Notes: a model not told the origin generated them from the sequence alone. A DNA stretch of 30,512 bases from an uncultured Dorea sp. (GCA_910584615.1 CAJUAM010000034.1:1-30512); one strand, 5' to 3'. Shown: positions 15,710-25,013, numbered from the stretch's first letter. A program made the numbers and translations.

Positions 15710-17500
15710 ATGATTATTACGAATGACATTAAATATGTAGGCGTTAATGACCACGATATTGATTTATTTGAAGGACAGTATGTTGTTGAAAACGGCATGG
15801 CTTACAATTCCTATGTAATTATGGATGACAAAATTGCTGTCATGGATACAGTTGATGCCCGGTTTACCCACGAGTGGCTGGACAACATACAGAATGCTAC
15901 AGGCGGCAAAAACCCGGATTATCTGATCATACAGCACATGGAACCCGATCACTCTGCCAATATTGCTAACTTTATGAATGTCTATCCTGACACAAAGATT
16001 GTCTCAAGCGCAAAATCATTTGTTATGATGGGACAGTTCTTCGGAACTGATTTTGAAGACAGACAGGTAGTAGTTAAAGAAGGCGATACTCTTTCTCTTG
16101 GAAAGCATGAGCTTGCTTTTGTGGCAGCACCGATGGTTCACTGGCCGGAGGTTATCGTAACATATGATTCTTATGATAAAGTTCTTTTCTCTGCTGACGG
16201 CTTCGGCAAATTCGGGGCGCTGGATGTGGAGGAAGACTGGGCTTGTGAGGCACGCCGCTATTATATCGGCATCGTAGGCAAGTACGGCGCCCAGGTTCAG
16301 AATCTCTTAAAGAAAGCATCCGGCCTTGACATCCAGATCATCTGTCCGCTGCATGGTCCGGTATTGACAGAGAATCTTGGATATTACATCAATCTGTACA
16401 ATACATGGTCCTCCTACGGAGTAGAATCCGGCGGGATCATGATCGCTTACACTTCCGTTTACGGCAATACTAAAAAAGCTGTGGAACTTCTGGCGGACAA
16501 GCTTCGCGCAAAGGGCTGCCCAAAGGTTGTGGTAAATGACCTTGCACGCTGCGATATGGCTGAAGCTGTGGAAGATGCTTTCCGCTACGGCAAACTGATT
16601 CTTGCCACCACTACTTATAACGCAGATATTTTCCCATTCATGCGCGAATTTATCAACCACCTGACCGAGCGTAATTTCCAGAACCGCAAAATAGGTCTCA
16701 TTGAAAATGGCTCATGGGCGCCTCTGGCTGCCAGAACAATGAAGAAAATGCTGGAAGGATGCAAGAATCTTACATTTGCAAAAACAACAGTATCCATTAA
16801 GTCCGCGCTCAATGACGAAAGCAAGGAGCAGCTTGAAGCTCTTGCAGAAGAATTCTGTAAAAATTATCTGGCCCAGCACGATGAAACTGCTAATAAGCAG
16901 GATTTCACAGCCCTCTTTAAGATTGGATACGGCCTGTATGTAGTAACATCTAATGACGGCAAAAAGGACAACGGCCTGATCGTCAATACGGTATCTCAGG
17001 TTACAGACAGCCCGAACCGTGTGGCAGTATGTATCAACAAGGCCAACTACTCCCACCATGTCATTAAACAGACAGGTATCATGAATGTTAACTGCCTGTC
17101 TACAGAAGCGCCCTTTAAGGTATTCCAGAACTTCGGATTCCAGAGCGGACGTGCTGTTGACAAATTCGCGGACTGGGAATCCTTGCGTTCCGATAACGGC
17201 CTTGTATTCCTGCCAAGATACATCAACGCATTTATGTCCCTTAAAGTGGAGCAGTATGTAGATCTTGACACTCACGGCATGTTCATCTGTACCGTAACAG
17301 AAGCCCGTGTCATCTCTAACGTTGAGACAATGACTTACAACTACTACCAGAGCAATGTAAAACCAAAACCGGAGACCGATGGAAAGAAAGGCTTCGTTTG
17401 CGAAGTATGCGGATATATCTATGAAGGCGACGAACTTCCTGACGACTTTATCTGCCCGCTGTGCAAGCATGGAGTGGCAGACTTTGTACCGATCGAATAA
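15710..17500 (+). CDS. Flavodiiron protein fused to flavin reductase and rubredoxin domains
   Basis: I start at the ATG at 15710 (596 residues) because AAAGGAG lies nine bases upstream. Residues 1-245 are the metallo-beta-lactamase-like diiron domain with ligands H76, E78, D80, H81 in HMEPDHSAN and later histidines in VHWPE and PLHGP. Residues about 250-395 are a flavodoxin domain with the FMN loop TSVYGNTKK. About 410-545 is a flavin reductase-like domain (GLYVVTSNDGKKDNGLIVNT). The C-terminus is a rubredoxin with CxxCGYIY and CPLC. Flavodiiron proteins reduce O2 to water or NO to N2O in anaerobes; the fusion puts the electron chain in one chain. The role here is probably oxygen detoxification. 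A terminator follows and the gene stands alone. Confidence 0.93.
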   Translation: MIITNDIKYVGVNDHDIDLFEGQYVVENGMAYNSYVIMDDKIAVMDTVDARFTHEWLDNIQNATGGKNPDYLIIQHMEPDHSANIANFMNVYPDTKIVSSAKSFVMMGQFFGTDFEDRQVVVKEGDTLSLGKHELAFVAAPMVHWPEVIVTYDSYDKVLFSADGFGKFGALDVEEDWACEARRYYIGIVGKYGAQVQNLLKKASGLDIQIICPLHGPVLTENLGYYINLYNTWSSYGVESGGIMIAYTSVYGNTKKAVELLADKLRAKGCPKVVVNDLARCDMAEAVEDAFRYGKLILATTTYNADIFPFMREFINHLTERNFQNRKIGLIENGSWAPLAARTMKKMLEGCKNLTFAKTTVSIKSALNDESKEQLEALAEEFCKNYLAQHDETANKQDFTALFKIGYGLYVVTSNDGKKDNGLIVNTVSQVTDSPNRVAVCINKANYSHHVIKQTGIMNVNCLSTEAPFKVFQNFGFQSGRAVDKFADWESLRSDNGLVFLPRYINAFMSLKVEQYVDLDTHGMFICTVTEARVISNVETMTYNYYQSNVKPKPETDGKKGFVCEVCGYIYEGDELPDDFICPLCKHGVADFVPIE

Positions 17501-17539
17501 TCCGCTTATAATCTGATCCTTTTATTAACTTTATGAGGG

Positions 17540-17587
17540 TGTCCCAAAACTTTGATTGATTAAGATCATAGTTTTGGGGCATTTTTA
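17540..17587 (+). terminator. Rho-independent terminator after the flavodiiron gene
   Basis: TGTCCCAAAACT (17540-17551) pairs with AGTTTTGGGGCA (17570-17581), with one G-U pair and an 18-base loop, followed by TTTTTATTTTT. Confidence 0.85.
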
Positions 17588-17616
17588 TTTTTCTCTGACT
17601 ATTTTTCAATTCCTTG

Positions 17617-17645
17617 TTGACATATTTTCATAAATATGCAATAAT
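17617..17645 (+). promoter_or_regulatory. Promoter of the GntR-ABC transporter operon
   Basis: TTGACA (17617-17622), a 17-base spacer and AATAAT (17640-17645) predict a start near 17652, 38 bases before the regulator ATG. Confidence 0.7.
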
Positions 17646-17649
17646 TCAA

Positions 17650-17671
17650 TTGTACTAATAAACTAATACAA
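17650..17671. promoter_or_regulatory. Probable operator of the GntR regulator
   Basis: A 22-base imperfect palindrome with outer arms TTGTA and TACAA overlaps the predicted transcription start. A bound dimer would block the promoter, as expected for an autorepressing YtrA-type regulator. Confidence 0.5.
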
Positions 17672-17689
17672 TAGTATGAGGTGAACTAT

Positions 17690-18058
17690 ATGCCATGGAA
17701 TCTGGATAATAACCGTCCGATTTATATTCAAATAATGGAAAGAATACAATTAGATATTATCTCCGGAGTCTATAAGCCCGGAGACAGGCTGCCATCTGTA
17801 AGGGAACTTGCCCTTCAGGCTGCCGTGAACCCTAACACTATGCAAAAAGCCTTGTCTGAGCTGGAAAGGAGCGGCATTGTCTACTCGAAGCGAACCAGCG
17901 GACGGCTGATCACAGAGGATGAATCAATGTTAAGACATTTAAAAACCAGACTTGCTCAAGAACATATCCTTGCATTTTTAGAAAAGATGGATAAGCTTGG
18001 TTTTTCAAAAGAGGAAATACTTACTCTGACACAAGAGCAGCTTAAGGAGGTAGAATAA
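17690..18058 (+). CDS. GntR-family (YtrA-type) transcriptional regulator
   Basis: The start is the ATG at 17690 (122 residues) with AGGTG seven bases upstream; an in-frame GTG at 17681 overlaps that site. The N-terminal 75 residues are a GntR winged helix: PIYIQIMERIQLDIISGVY, then KPGDRLPSVRELALQAAVNPNTMQKAL and GIVYSKRTSGR. The short C-terminus (HLKTRLAQEHILAFLEKMDKLGF) is typical of the YtrA subfamily, which controls adjacent ABC transporter genes. The ABC ATPase gene follows after a single base, so it is the first gene of a three-gene operon and probably represses it through the palindrome at 17650-17671. Confidence 0.9.
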   Translation: MPWNLDNNRPIYIQIMERIQLDIISGVYKPGDRLPSVRELALQAAVNPNTMQKALSELERSGIVYSKRTSGRLITEDESMLRHLKTRLAQEHILAFLEKMDKLGFSKEEILTLTQEQLKEVE

Positions 18059-18059
18059 T

Positions 18060-18761
18060 ATGAATCCAGTATTAGAATGCTATGGGCTTACAAAAAGCTA
18101 TAACAAAATGCATAATGCCTTAAATAACTTAAACCTTACTCTGGACCGCGGGCAGATCATCGGGCTTTTAGGACCTAACGGAAGCGGAAAGACTACTTTT
18201 ATCAAGCTGATCAATGATGTGCTTGTTCCCACAAGCGGCGAAGTCCGTATAAACGGCATGACACCGGGTGTTGAGACAAAAAAGATCATCTCCTATCTGC
18301 CGGAGCGAACCTATCTGGATGAGACTATGAAAGTAAAAGAGGTCATCTCTTACTTTTCTGATTTTTATGATAATTTTTCCACTGAACGGGCATATCAGAT
18401 GCTTAATGACCTGCAGATCAGTACCGATGCCCGCTTAAAGACACTTTCAAAAGGAACAAAAGAAAAAGTACAGCTCATCCTCGTCATGAGCCGGGATGCC
18501 GATCTTTACGTACTGGATGAGCCGATCGGCGGAGTAGATCCGGCGGCAAGAGACTATATTTTAAGTACGATCCTGAATAATTATAATGAAAATTCCGCTA
18601 TTCTTATTTCCACCCATCTTATTCAGGATATTGAAAATATTCTGGACCGGGTGCTTTTTATCAAACAGGGACAGCTTGTCCTGAATGCAACTGTCGATGA
18701 GATTCGTACAGAACAGGGAAAATCAGTAGATACTCTGTTCAGGGAGGTATTCAGATGTTAA
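18060..18761 (+). CDS. ABC transporter ATP-binding protein
   Basis: The protein has 233 residues. Walker A is GLLGPNGSGKTT (K44), the signature is LSKGTKEKV (about 136-144, a variant of LSGGQ), Walker B is LYVLDEP near 155, the D-loop is GGVDPAA and the switch histidine is in STHLI. The order and size match the BcrA/YtrB-like ATPases that partner GntR regulators and one permease; such systems often handle antimicrobial peptides or envelope stress, but the substrate here is unknown. The gene follows the regulator by one base and overlaps the permease gene by seven bases. Confidence 0.9.
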   Translation: MNPVLECYGLTKSYNKMHNALNNLNLTLDRGQIIGLLGPNGSGKTTFIKLINDVLVPTSGEVRINGMTPGVETKKIISYLPERTYLDETMKVKEVISYFSDFYDNFSTERAYQMLNDLQISTDARLKTLSKGTKEKVQLILVMSRDADLYVLDEPIGGVDPAARDYILSTILNNYNENSAILISTHLIQDIENILDRVLFIKQGQLVLNATVDEIRTEQGKSVDTLFREVFRC

Positions 18762-19585
18762 GGAAACTGATCAAATATGACATGAAATCATTAAACCGCT
18801 TTCTGCCCGTTATGCATATATTTACATTGTTTTTTTCTATATTAGTAAGAATTTTCATCACGGGCAGGATAACTTCACAAACTTCCAATGAACAGATAAA
18901 TTTCTTCCTGATACTTTCTTTCACCCTGTATTCTATAATTATTGTTGCACTCTCTACTGGAACCAATCTGATTGCCGGTATCCGCTTTTATAAAAATATA
19001 TTTACAGATGAAGGATATCTCACAAGGACTCTTCCTGTCACTAGCGGCACACACCTTCTTTCAAAGGTCATCACTGGAAGCTGCTGGGCGATTATCAATA
19101 TGCTGTCAATGTATCTGTGTGTCTACATCGTAATGTGGACTCCTTATATAAAATCAATAGCAGCAGAAAACAGAGATGATATTTTAGTGGAGTTCGGCTT
19201 TGTGGGAAAATATGCCCATATCTCTCTGTCTGCCGCATTGATGATACTGCTTTTGTTTAGCTGCATTGGCGTAATCGGAAGCATCATTATGATATATGCT
19301 TCTGTTGCTTTGGGCCAGCTTTTCTCCAGTCATCGTGTGCTGGGCGCAGTCGTCACATATTTTGTCATCTCGACTCTGATATCAATCTTATCGGTAGTAG
19401 TCATGGTGATTTTCGGGCATGAAACCCGGTTGTTCATGACTTCAAGTCTGCTTGAGAGCGATTTTAATTTCGTATCCTATATGACTGAGTTAATGAAGAT
19501 CACCGTTGTCTTTGAAATTGTAATTTCAGCTATTTTATATAGCATAACTCATTTCATAATGAGCAAAAAAGTTAATCTGGTATAG
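18755..19585 (+). CDS. ABC transporter permease
   Basis: The protein has 276 residues and about six hydrophobic segments: near 15-37, 47-68, 98-125, 150-185, 195-223 and 250-268. It starts MLRKLIKYDMKSLNRFLPVM, a pattern common in ABC-2-type permeases of Clostridia. The seven-base overlap with the ATPase gene implies coupled translation and a shared complex in the membrane. There is no family motif that reveals the substrate. The operon ends in the predicted hairpin at 19591-19658. Confidence 0.82.
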   Translation: MLRKLIKYDMKSLNRFLPVMHIFTLFFSILVRIFITGRITSQTSNEQINFFLILSFTLYSIIIVALSTGTNLIAGIRFYKNIFTDEGYLTRTLPVTSGTHLLSKVITGSCWAIINMLSMYLCVYIVMWTPYIKSIAAENRDDILVEFGFVGKYAHISLSAALMILLLFSCIGVIGSIIMIYASVALGQLFSSHRVLGAVVTYFVISTLISILSVVVMVIFGHETRLFMTSSLLESDFNFVSYMTELMKITVVFEIVISAILYSITHFIMSKKVNLV

Positions 19586-19590
19586 TCATA

Positions 19591-19658
19591 AAAGATCCAG
19601 TCCCCATCGCTGTGAGAAGAAGACCAATATTCTCCCGCAGCTTCCGGATTGGATCTTT
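19591..19658. terminator. Candidate terminator between convergent genes
   Basis: AAAGATCCA (19591-19599) is complementary to TGGATCTTT (19650-19658), with an inner GCTG...CAGC pairing. The T-run is short, so termination is uncertain, but the place between two convergent genes fits. Confidence 0.45.
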
Positions 19659-19666
19659 CTTCTGCT

Positions 19667-20221
19667 TTACAGTGCTGTTCCCCGTTTAGGAACAAAAAAA
19701 CGTCCCACATCAACTTTTTCAAGAGTAAGAAGCTCTATCTTGCGCTCTATCCCTCCCGCATATCCCGTAAGACTGCCGTTCGCTCCTACAACCCGGTGAC
19801 AGGGGATCATGATAGAGATCGGATTATGGGAAACAGCGCCCCCTACTGCCTGCGCAGACATAGACGGCTTTCCCTGCCTGTCTGAAAGCTTCTTTGCAAT
19901 CTCTCCATAAGTAACCGTTTCTCCGTATGGAATCTCCACTAAGATATCCCAGACACTTTTTTGAAAAACACTCCCTTTCGGCGCAAGCGGAAAAGTTATC
20001 TCTTCCTTCTCTCCCTTAAAATAATGATCCAGCCATCGACAAGCCTTAGAAAAAACTTCTCCGGACGTCTCGTCATATACACTGCAGCTTTCCCCATCAT
20101 CAACCTCTAATGTCCTTCCAAAATACTTTTGCCCTTCTATCCACAATCCGGTGATACTTGTATCATCACCAGAAACCGTAAGCTTCCCTATAGGCGAATC
20201 ATATACTATCCATTTTTCCAT
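19667..20221 (-). CDS. ogt: Methylated-DNA--protein-cysteine S-methyltransferase
   Basis: I start at the ATG at 20221 (184 residues) because GGGAGG lies just upstream; a GTG at 20239 overlaps the stop of the helicase gene. The active-site motif IMIPCHRVVG puts the acceptor cysteine at C141; the DNA-binding helix-turn-helix covers YGEIAKKL...SAQAVGGA. The enzyme moves the methyl group from O6-methylguanine to its own cysteine, a one-use direct repair. It is the last gene of a DNA-repair block on the minus strand, 14 bases after the helicase gene, and is probably transcribed with it. Confidence 0.93.
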   Translation of the reverse strand: MEKWIVYDSPIGKLTVSGDDTSITGLWIEGQKYFGRTLEVDDGESCSVYDETSGEVFSKACRWLDHYFKGEKEEITFPLAPKGSVFQKSVWDILVEIPYGETVTYGEIAKKLSDRQGKPSMSAQAVGGAVSHNPISIMIPCHRVVGANGSLTGYAGGIERKIELLTLEKVDVGRFFVPKRGTAL

Positions 20222-20235
20222 ACCTTTCCTCCCTC

Positions 20236-22608
20236 TCACTGACCTTCCCAGAAATTCTCAATCAAACCCGCTGCATTTCTCACATAACACAGCCGGATAT
20301 CCTTCCACTCTCTTGGAAATACTTCTCTATACCGGCTGTCCCTGAATCTCTCGTCAAGAAGCAGGATCACCCCTCTGTCTTCATCTGTCCGGATGACTCT
20401 CCCTGCCGACTGTAACACTTTGTTCATACCCGGATAGAGATATGCGTAATCAAAACCTCTGACACCCTGCTCGTCAAAATAATATTTCAAAAGCTCCCGT
20501 TCCCTGCACACCTGCGGGAGCCCGGTCCCTACGATGACAGCGCCGATCAGCCTGTCCTTTGCCAGATCGATGCCCTCCGAGAAAATACCTCCCATGACAC
20601 AGAATCCGATCAGGCTTTTTTTCCGTTCTTCTTCAAAATTCTCAAGAAAAATCTCCCTTGCCTCCTCAGACATATACTGGGACTGCATGACATAATCGAT
20701 AGAACTGTCTTTTTTTTCATCCAGTAGTTTAAGGAACACTTCGTAGACTTCTTCCATAAAACGGTACGACGGAAAGAACGCGATATAATTTCCAACTTTT
20801 GCCCCTGCCATCTCCAGCAGATACTCCGCGTATCTGCAATACATCTCCTCCCCGCGTCTCGTAAACTTTGTACTCACATCTGCGCCAAGCAGGAGAAGCC
20901 TTTTTTTGACGTCAAAGGGGGATTCTGCGTAAATCGCGTAATTCTCCTTATCGGTACTTAACAGCTTCTTATAATAATGGATCGGAAGAAGGGTGGCAGA
21001 AAAAAACACTGTACTATTCCCCTTATCTAAAAATTCCTGAAGATTCTTTGACGGATTCACACAGAACAGACAGACCTTAAATCTTCCGGTGTTCTCCATC
21101 TCAGAATACACCAGATAATTTTCATCCAGCTTATCATATATATTTAAAAACATGCGGATACCAAAATAAAATTCTAATACTTCCTTGCGGAGTTCCTCAT
21201 CCGGAAGCTTTATCTTCCGCTCTTCCTCAAGGAACCGCTCCAGCTCCGTCAAAAGATTCATAAGCTTTAGATACAGGCTGGATACACTGCTTAAAATCTG
21301 ATATTCTTCACATTCACGCTTCATTAACAGAAGCTGTCGATTGCTCTCATCCAGTCTTTTTGACAGTTTCACATCCCTTGCTTTCACCAGCTTTTTTATC
21401 TTCAGAAAGTCTTCTTTATAGATACTGGCGCTGTACATCTCTCTCCCCCGTTCTACCAGATTGTGCGCCTCATCTATCAAAAACAAATATTCCCCCTGAT
21501 TTCCTTCTCCAAAAAAACGACGCAGATGAGCATTGGGATCAAACACATAATTATAGTCACAAATAACCGCATCGATCCAATTCGATACATCAAGACTCAT
21601 CTCAAAAGGACACACCTTCCACTTTTTCGCCTGCTCTTCTATGATTTCCCGGCTCATCTCATCTGATGTCGTAAGAAGTTCATAGACCGCATCATTCACT
21701 CTGTCATAATGTCCTTTTGCATAGATACATTCATCCGGATTACAGACTGTCTCCTCGCAAAAACAGATTTTATCCTTTGCCGTCAGTACAAGTACTTTCA
21801 TACGCAGCGCCTGCTCTTTTAATATGTCAAAAGCCTGCCACGCCACAGTTCTTGTAATAGTCTTGGCCGTCAGATAAAAAATCTTTTCTCCCAGCTCTTC
21901 ACCTATTGCCTTGACAGCAGGAAAAACTGCAGCCATCGTCTTCCCCACCCCGGTAGGAGCCTGAATAAACAGCTTCTTCTTCCTAAGGATCGTCCTGTAT
22001 ACAGAGGCCACCAGTTCTCTCTGGCCTTCACGGTAGGAAAACGGGAACTCCACTGACTTAATAGAATGATTGCGCTTCTCCCCCCATCGGATCTGATATC
22101 TCGCCCACTTTTCATACTTTCCCACCAGTTCAAAGAACCATAACGAAAGCTCCTCAAACGAATAGACCGACTGAAATCTCTTAATATCCTCTGTCTCCAT
22201 GTTGCAGTAAGTCATCTGCACTCCGATCTGCTCCTGCTTTTTTTGCTCTGCATAAATAAATGCGTAACACTTTGCCTGCGCAAGATGTACAGGAACCGGC
22301 TCTTTTAACACTTCAAGCTCCTTAAGAGTCCCCTTGATCTCATCAATGACAATTCCATCCTGAGTTTCTATAATACCATCTGCCCTGCCCTCTATAACTA
22401 AAACAAATCCCTTACACTGTATATCATATTTTAAACCGACCTCGGCATGGTAGTCTGCCCCCATCCGTCTTTGGATCTTGCGGTGTATCTTTCCTCCAAG
22501 AAGCATGGCATCTTTGTCTGCACCCGCTATCCGATTATCTATATCCCCGCCGCGCATAATGAATTCCACAAGATTACGCACAGAAATCTTTACAAGAGGC
22601 TGTTCCAT
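20236..22608 (-). CDS. PD-(D/E)XK nuclease-XPD/DinG-type helicase fusion
   Basis: Numbered from the GTG at 22617 the protein has 793 residues; the ATG at 22608 used here removes three. Residues 1-170 are a Cas4/RecB-like nuclease with H45, D80, E93-x-K95 (DEIKG) and the Q114-x3-Y118 motif. The helicase follows: Walker A APTGVGKT (K226), cysteines C285, C287, C292 and C297 for an iron-sulfur cluster as in XPD/DinG, the DEAH box IDEAHNL (382-385), and C-terminal motifs FFSATLLPIHYY and QSAGRVIRTDEDRG. Such 5'-3' helicases unwind damaged or branched DNA. The nuclease residues look intact, so cutting coupled to unwinding is expected. The role is inferred from domains. Confidence 0.88.
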   Translation of the reverse strand: MEQPLVKISVRNLVEFIMRGGDIDNRIAGADKDAMLLGGKIHRKIQRRMGADYHAEVGLKYDIQCKGFVLVIEGRADGIIETQDGIVIDEIKGTLKELEVLKEPVPVHLAQAKCYAFIYAEQKKQEQIGVQMTYCNMETEDIKRFQSVYSFEELSLWFFELVGKYEKWARYQIRWGEKRNHSIKSVEFPFSYREGQRELVASVYRTILRKKKLFIQAPTGVGKTMAAVFPAVKAIGEELGEKIFYLTAKTITRTVAWQAFDILKEQALRMKVLVLTAKDKICFCEETVCNPDECIYAKGHYDRVNDAVYELLTTSDEMSREIIEEQAKKWKVCPFEMSLDVSNWIDAVICDYNYVFDPNAHLRRFFGEGNQGEYLFLIDEAHNLVERGREMYSASIYKEDFLKIKKLVKARDVKLSKRLDESNRQLLLMKRECEEYQILSSVSSLYLKLMNLLTELERFLEEERKIKLPDEELRKEVLEFYFGIRMFLNIYDKLDENYLVYSEMENTGRFKVCLFCVNPSKNLQEFLDKGNSTVFFSATLLPIHYYKKLLSTDKENYAIYAESPFDVKKRLLLLGADVSTKFTRRGEEMYCRYAEYLLEMAGAKVGNYIAFFPSYRFMEEVYEVFLKLLDEKKDSSIDYVMQSQYMSEEAREIFLENFEEERKKSLIGFCVMGGIFSEGIDLAKDRLIGAVIVGTGLPQVCRERELLKYYFDEQGVRGFDYAYLYPGMNKVLQSAGRVIRTDEDRGVILLLDERFRDSRYREVFPREWKDIRLCYVRNAAGLIENFWEGQ

Positions 22609-22672
22609 CTTTCCCACACCTGCAACTTTCCCTGACTTACTTTGTCTGTCTGCAATTTATCAGCTATCGTAA

Positions 22673-22701
22673 ATCATATCAGCTTTTGACGCCAATGTCC
22701 A
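22673..22701 (-). promoter_or_regulatory. Promoter of the helicase gene
   Basis: On the minus strand TGGACA (22701-22696), a 17-base spacer and TATGAT (22678-22673) lie about 65 bases before the start codon, in the 130-base gap after the TIGR03915-like gene. No LexA-like box is visible here. Confidence 0.6.
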
Positions 22702-22751
22702 CAAACAAAGTTAAGCCCTCTTATATCCCAAAACAGGCAAACATCTTCCCG

Positions 22752-23537
22752 TTACGAAAATTCTACCATATTCGGGCGGTACCACAAAGGCAGGTGTCCT
22801 CTCTGGCATACGGGGTTCTCTCTTTCTTTAATTGCAATGGTCTTACAGAAACTCTTAAAAAGCTCCTCATATTCCGCTTCTTTTTCCGAAAATCTCTGAA
22901 AATACTCGTCATATTCTTCCTTTTTCGTATCATCATACGCCTCCTCAACAAGCACCCATTTTTTTCTTGCCTCATGCACTGCAAACGCACGGTGGGTCTT
23001 GTCGTGGATCATCCAGTTCTCCAGCGGGAACCGATCTGTAAAATGGGGCGCGATGCAGGTAAGGACATGACTTTTCGGTGTGATCGGCGCATAGAGTACA
23101 CCGCTTTCTAATTCCCTGAACCTTATGAACTCCACCAGAAAGTGGGATTCGTTGCCGACTTTCCGGCTAAGTTCAAATACTTTCCTCACTTTAGGATGGC
23201 CAAGATGCTCCATGATCTTCTTACTATCCTTAAGCTTTCTTGCCGCAAGGCAGGTTTTTAGCACCGCGTCCCCTTTCATAGCATCTGCTGCAAGCGCTGC
23301 CTGATAAATATCATGATAGGCAAGCATCCCCATATGCTTCCGAACCATATCTTCCACTGCCAACGCTTTACTTTCTGTCTCTTCAACCTCCACATAATCG
23401 CAAAATAGCTGCTGCTCTGTAAATCCTTGCAGGGCAATCTCACACTCTTCTTCCTCCTTATGTGCCTTCCATGCATCATAGACAGCAGAAAAGATACCTG
23501 TCACTGAATCTGTACACACATAAACTGTTTTCATCAT
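22752..23537 (-). CDS. TIGR03915-family putative DNA repair/metabolism protein
   Basis: The protein has 261 residues. Recognisable family features are the N-terminus MKTVYVCTDSVTGIFSAVYDAW, the central VRKVFELSRKVGNESHFLVEFIRFRE and VLYAPITPKSHVLTCIAPHFTDRFPLENWMIHDK-type sequence near 170-200. This family is named for constant linkage to a radical SAM partner (TIGR03916), which is indeed the next gene upstream, 53 bases away. The pair is thought to act in DNA modification or repair, but the reaction is not established. AAGGAG lies 13 bases before the first ATG, a long spacing; the second ATG is adjacent and equally possible. Confidence 0.87.
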   Translation of the reverse strand: MMKTVYVCTDSVTGIFSAVYDAWKAHKEEEECEIALQGFTEQQLFCDYVEVEETESKALAVEDMVRKHMGMLAYHDIYQAALAADAMKGDAVLKTCLAARKLKDSKKIMEHLGHPKVRKVFELSRKVGNESHFLVEFIRFRELESGVLYAPITPKSHVLTCIAPHFTDRFPLENWMIHDKTHRAFAVHEARKKWVLVEEAYDDTKKEEYDEYFQRFSEKEAEYEELFKSFCKTIAIKERENPVCQRGHLPLWYRPNMVEFS

Positions 23538-23590
23538 GCTCTATCCACATCTCCTTTTTCGTATCGCTCTGATCCATTCCTCTATCTATA

Positions 23591-24913
23591 TCATCTTACC
23601 TGCATGACTTTATCCGCATCAAATCTCACATCATCGAACAAGGACAACTGCCTGTATCCCATATTCACGACTTCCTGAGGCAGTTTCTCTCCCGCATCCA
23701 GAAGATTTCTTGTAATATAGTCCTCCTCGATCTTCGTAGGATACATCATCTTCCCTCCGCAGGTGATAAAATACAGGGCACGCTTTAATACCACTCCAAT
23801 CTTTTTAAGATCTCCAAAGTCCAGATTCCCAAACCGCCTCGCCTTTACAATACGCTCGGCAGATTTGTACCCGATTCCCGGTACACGCAAAAGCTTTTTA
23901 TAATCCGCCTGATTTACCTCCACCGGAAATTCCTCCAAATGCTTCAGCGCCCAGTTGCACTTGGGATCAAACAGCACATTAAAATTAGGATTCTCTTCTG
24001 ATAATAACTCATCCGCCTGAAAATGATAGTACCGCAGCAGCCAGTCCGCCTGATAGAGCCTGTGCTCCCTTAAAAGAGGCGGTCCCTCATCTGTCCTTGC
24101 CGGAAGGTTAGAATCCTCATTCACATGGACAAAGGCAGAATAAAACACCCTCTTTAACTCAAACTTCTTGTACAAAGACTCCGTAACCTGCATGATCTGA
24201 TAATCCGTCTCCGGTGTCGCTCCAATGATCATCTGGGTACTCTGCCCCGCCGGAACAAATCTCGGTGAATTGCGGTAGACAGCTATCTCCTGCTTATTCT
24301 GTGCCATACCCTTCTGCACAAGACGCATAGGCATAAGAATATTCTTCCTTGTCTTATGAGGCGCAAGAAGCTTTAAGCTCTCTGCAGTAGGAAGTTCCAG
24401 ATTCACACTCATCCTGTCAGTCAGAAAGCCTACTCTTCGAACCAGTTCCTGACTTGCCCCCGGAATCGCTTTTACATGGATATACCCTTGAAAATTATGC
24501 TCGTACCTCAGCTTATAGAGTGTGGCATAGATCAGTTCCATCGTATGATCCGGACTTTTCAGCACGCCCGAACTCAAAAACAGTCCCTCTATATAATTCC
24601 TTCTGTAAAACTCTATCATCAGTGTACAGATCTCATCCGGCGTAAAGGAAGTCCTCACCACATCGTTGCTTCTTCTGTTGATGCAGTACTTACAGTCATA
24701 AATGCACTCATTCGTAAACAGGATCTTTAAAAGGGAGATACATCTGCCATCCGCCGAAAAACTATGGCAGATTCCTGACAGCTTGCAGTTTCCTATGCCA
24801 GTCCCGTCATTTTTCCGGGCAACACCGCTGGAAGTACATGCCACGTCATACTTTGCCGCATCTGTCAGTATATTCAATTTATCATAGATAGACATAGACT
24901 CCTGGATCCTCAT
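23591..24913 (-). CDS. TIGR03916-family putative DNA modification/repair radical SAM protein
   Basis: I start at the ATG at 24913 (440 residues) since AGAGG lies seven bases upstream. The radical SAM cluster motif is C70-x3-C74-x2-C77 in FTNECIYDCKYCINR. Additional cysteines at 26, 43 and 49 (ACTSSG, NCKLSGIC) precede it. Near the C-terminus LLRVPGIGYKSAERIVKARRFG is a helix-hairpin-helix DNA-binding motif. This is the standard partner of the TIGR03915 protein encoded just downstream. A consensus promoter with two LexA-like boxes drives it, which fits a DNA-damage role. The chemistry is not known. Confidence 0.9.
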   Translation of the reverse strand: MRIQESMSIYDKLNILTDAAKYDVACTSSGVARKNDGTGIGNCKLSGICHSFSADGRCISLLKILFTNECIYDCKYCINRRSNDVVRTSFTPDEICTLMIEFYRRNYIEGLFLSSGVLKSPDHTMELIYATLYKLRYEHNFQGYIHVKAIPGASQELVRRVGFLTDRMSVNLELPTAESLKLLAPHKTRKNILMPMRLVQKGMAQNKQEIAVYRNSPRFVPAGQSTQMIIGATPETDYQIMQVTESLYKKFELKRVFYSAFVHVNEDSNLPARTDEGPPLLREHRLYQADWLLRYYHFQADELLSEENPNFNVLFDPKCNWALKHLEEFPVEVNQADYKKLLRVPGIGYKSAERIVKARRFGNLDFGDLKKIGVVLKRALYFITCGGKMMYPTKIEEDYITRNLLDAGEKLPQEVVNMGYRQLSLFDDVRFDADKVMQVR

Positions 24914-24999
24914 AAACACACCTCTAAATGATTCCGGCCGGCACTTTGTAAATCCTCATACTTCTCTTATGCTGCCGTATATTTTCATCTATATCAAAA

Positions 25000-25013
25000 A
25001 GAACGTTCGTTCG
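25000..25013. promoter_or_regulatory. LexA (DinR)-like SOS box 1
   Basis: On the minus strand CGAACGAACGTTCT matches the Gram-positive consensus CGAACRNRYGTTYG at 13 of 14 positions. It covers the predicted transcription start of the radical SAM gene. Confidence 0.6.

Noticed and set aside
16712..17470. 252-codon minus-strand frame
   Set aside because: Antisense shadow of the flavodiiron gene, whose domains are fully recognisable.
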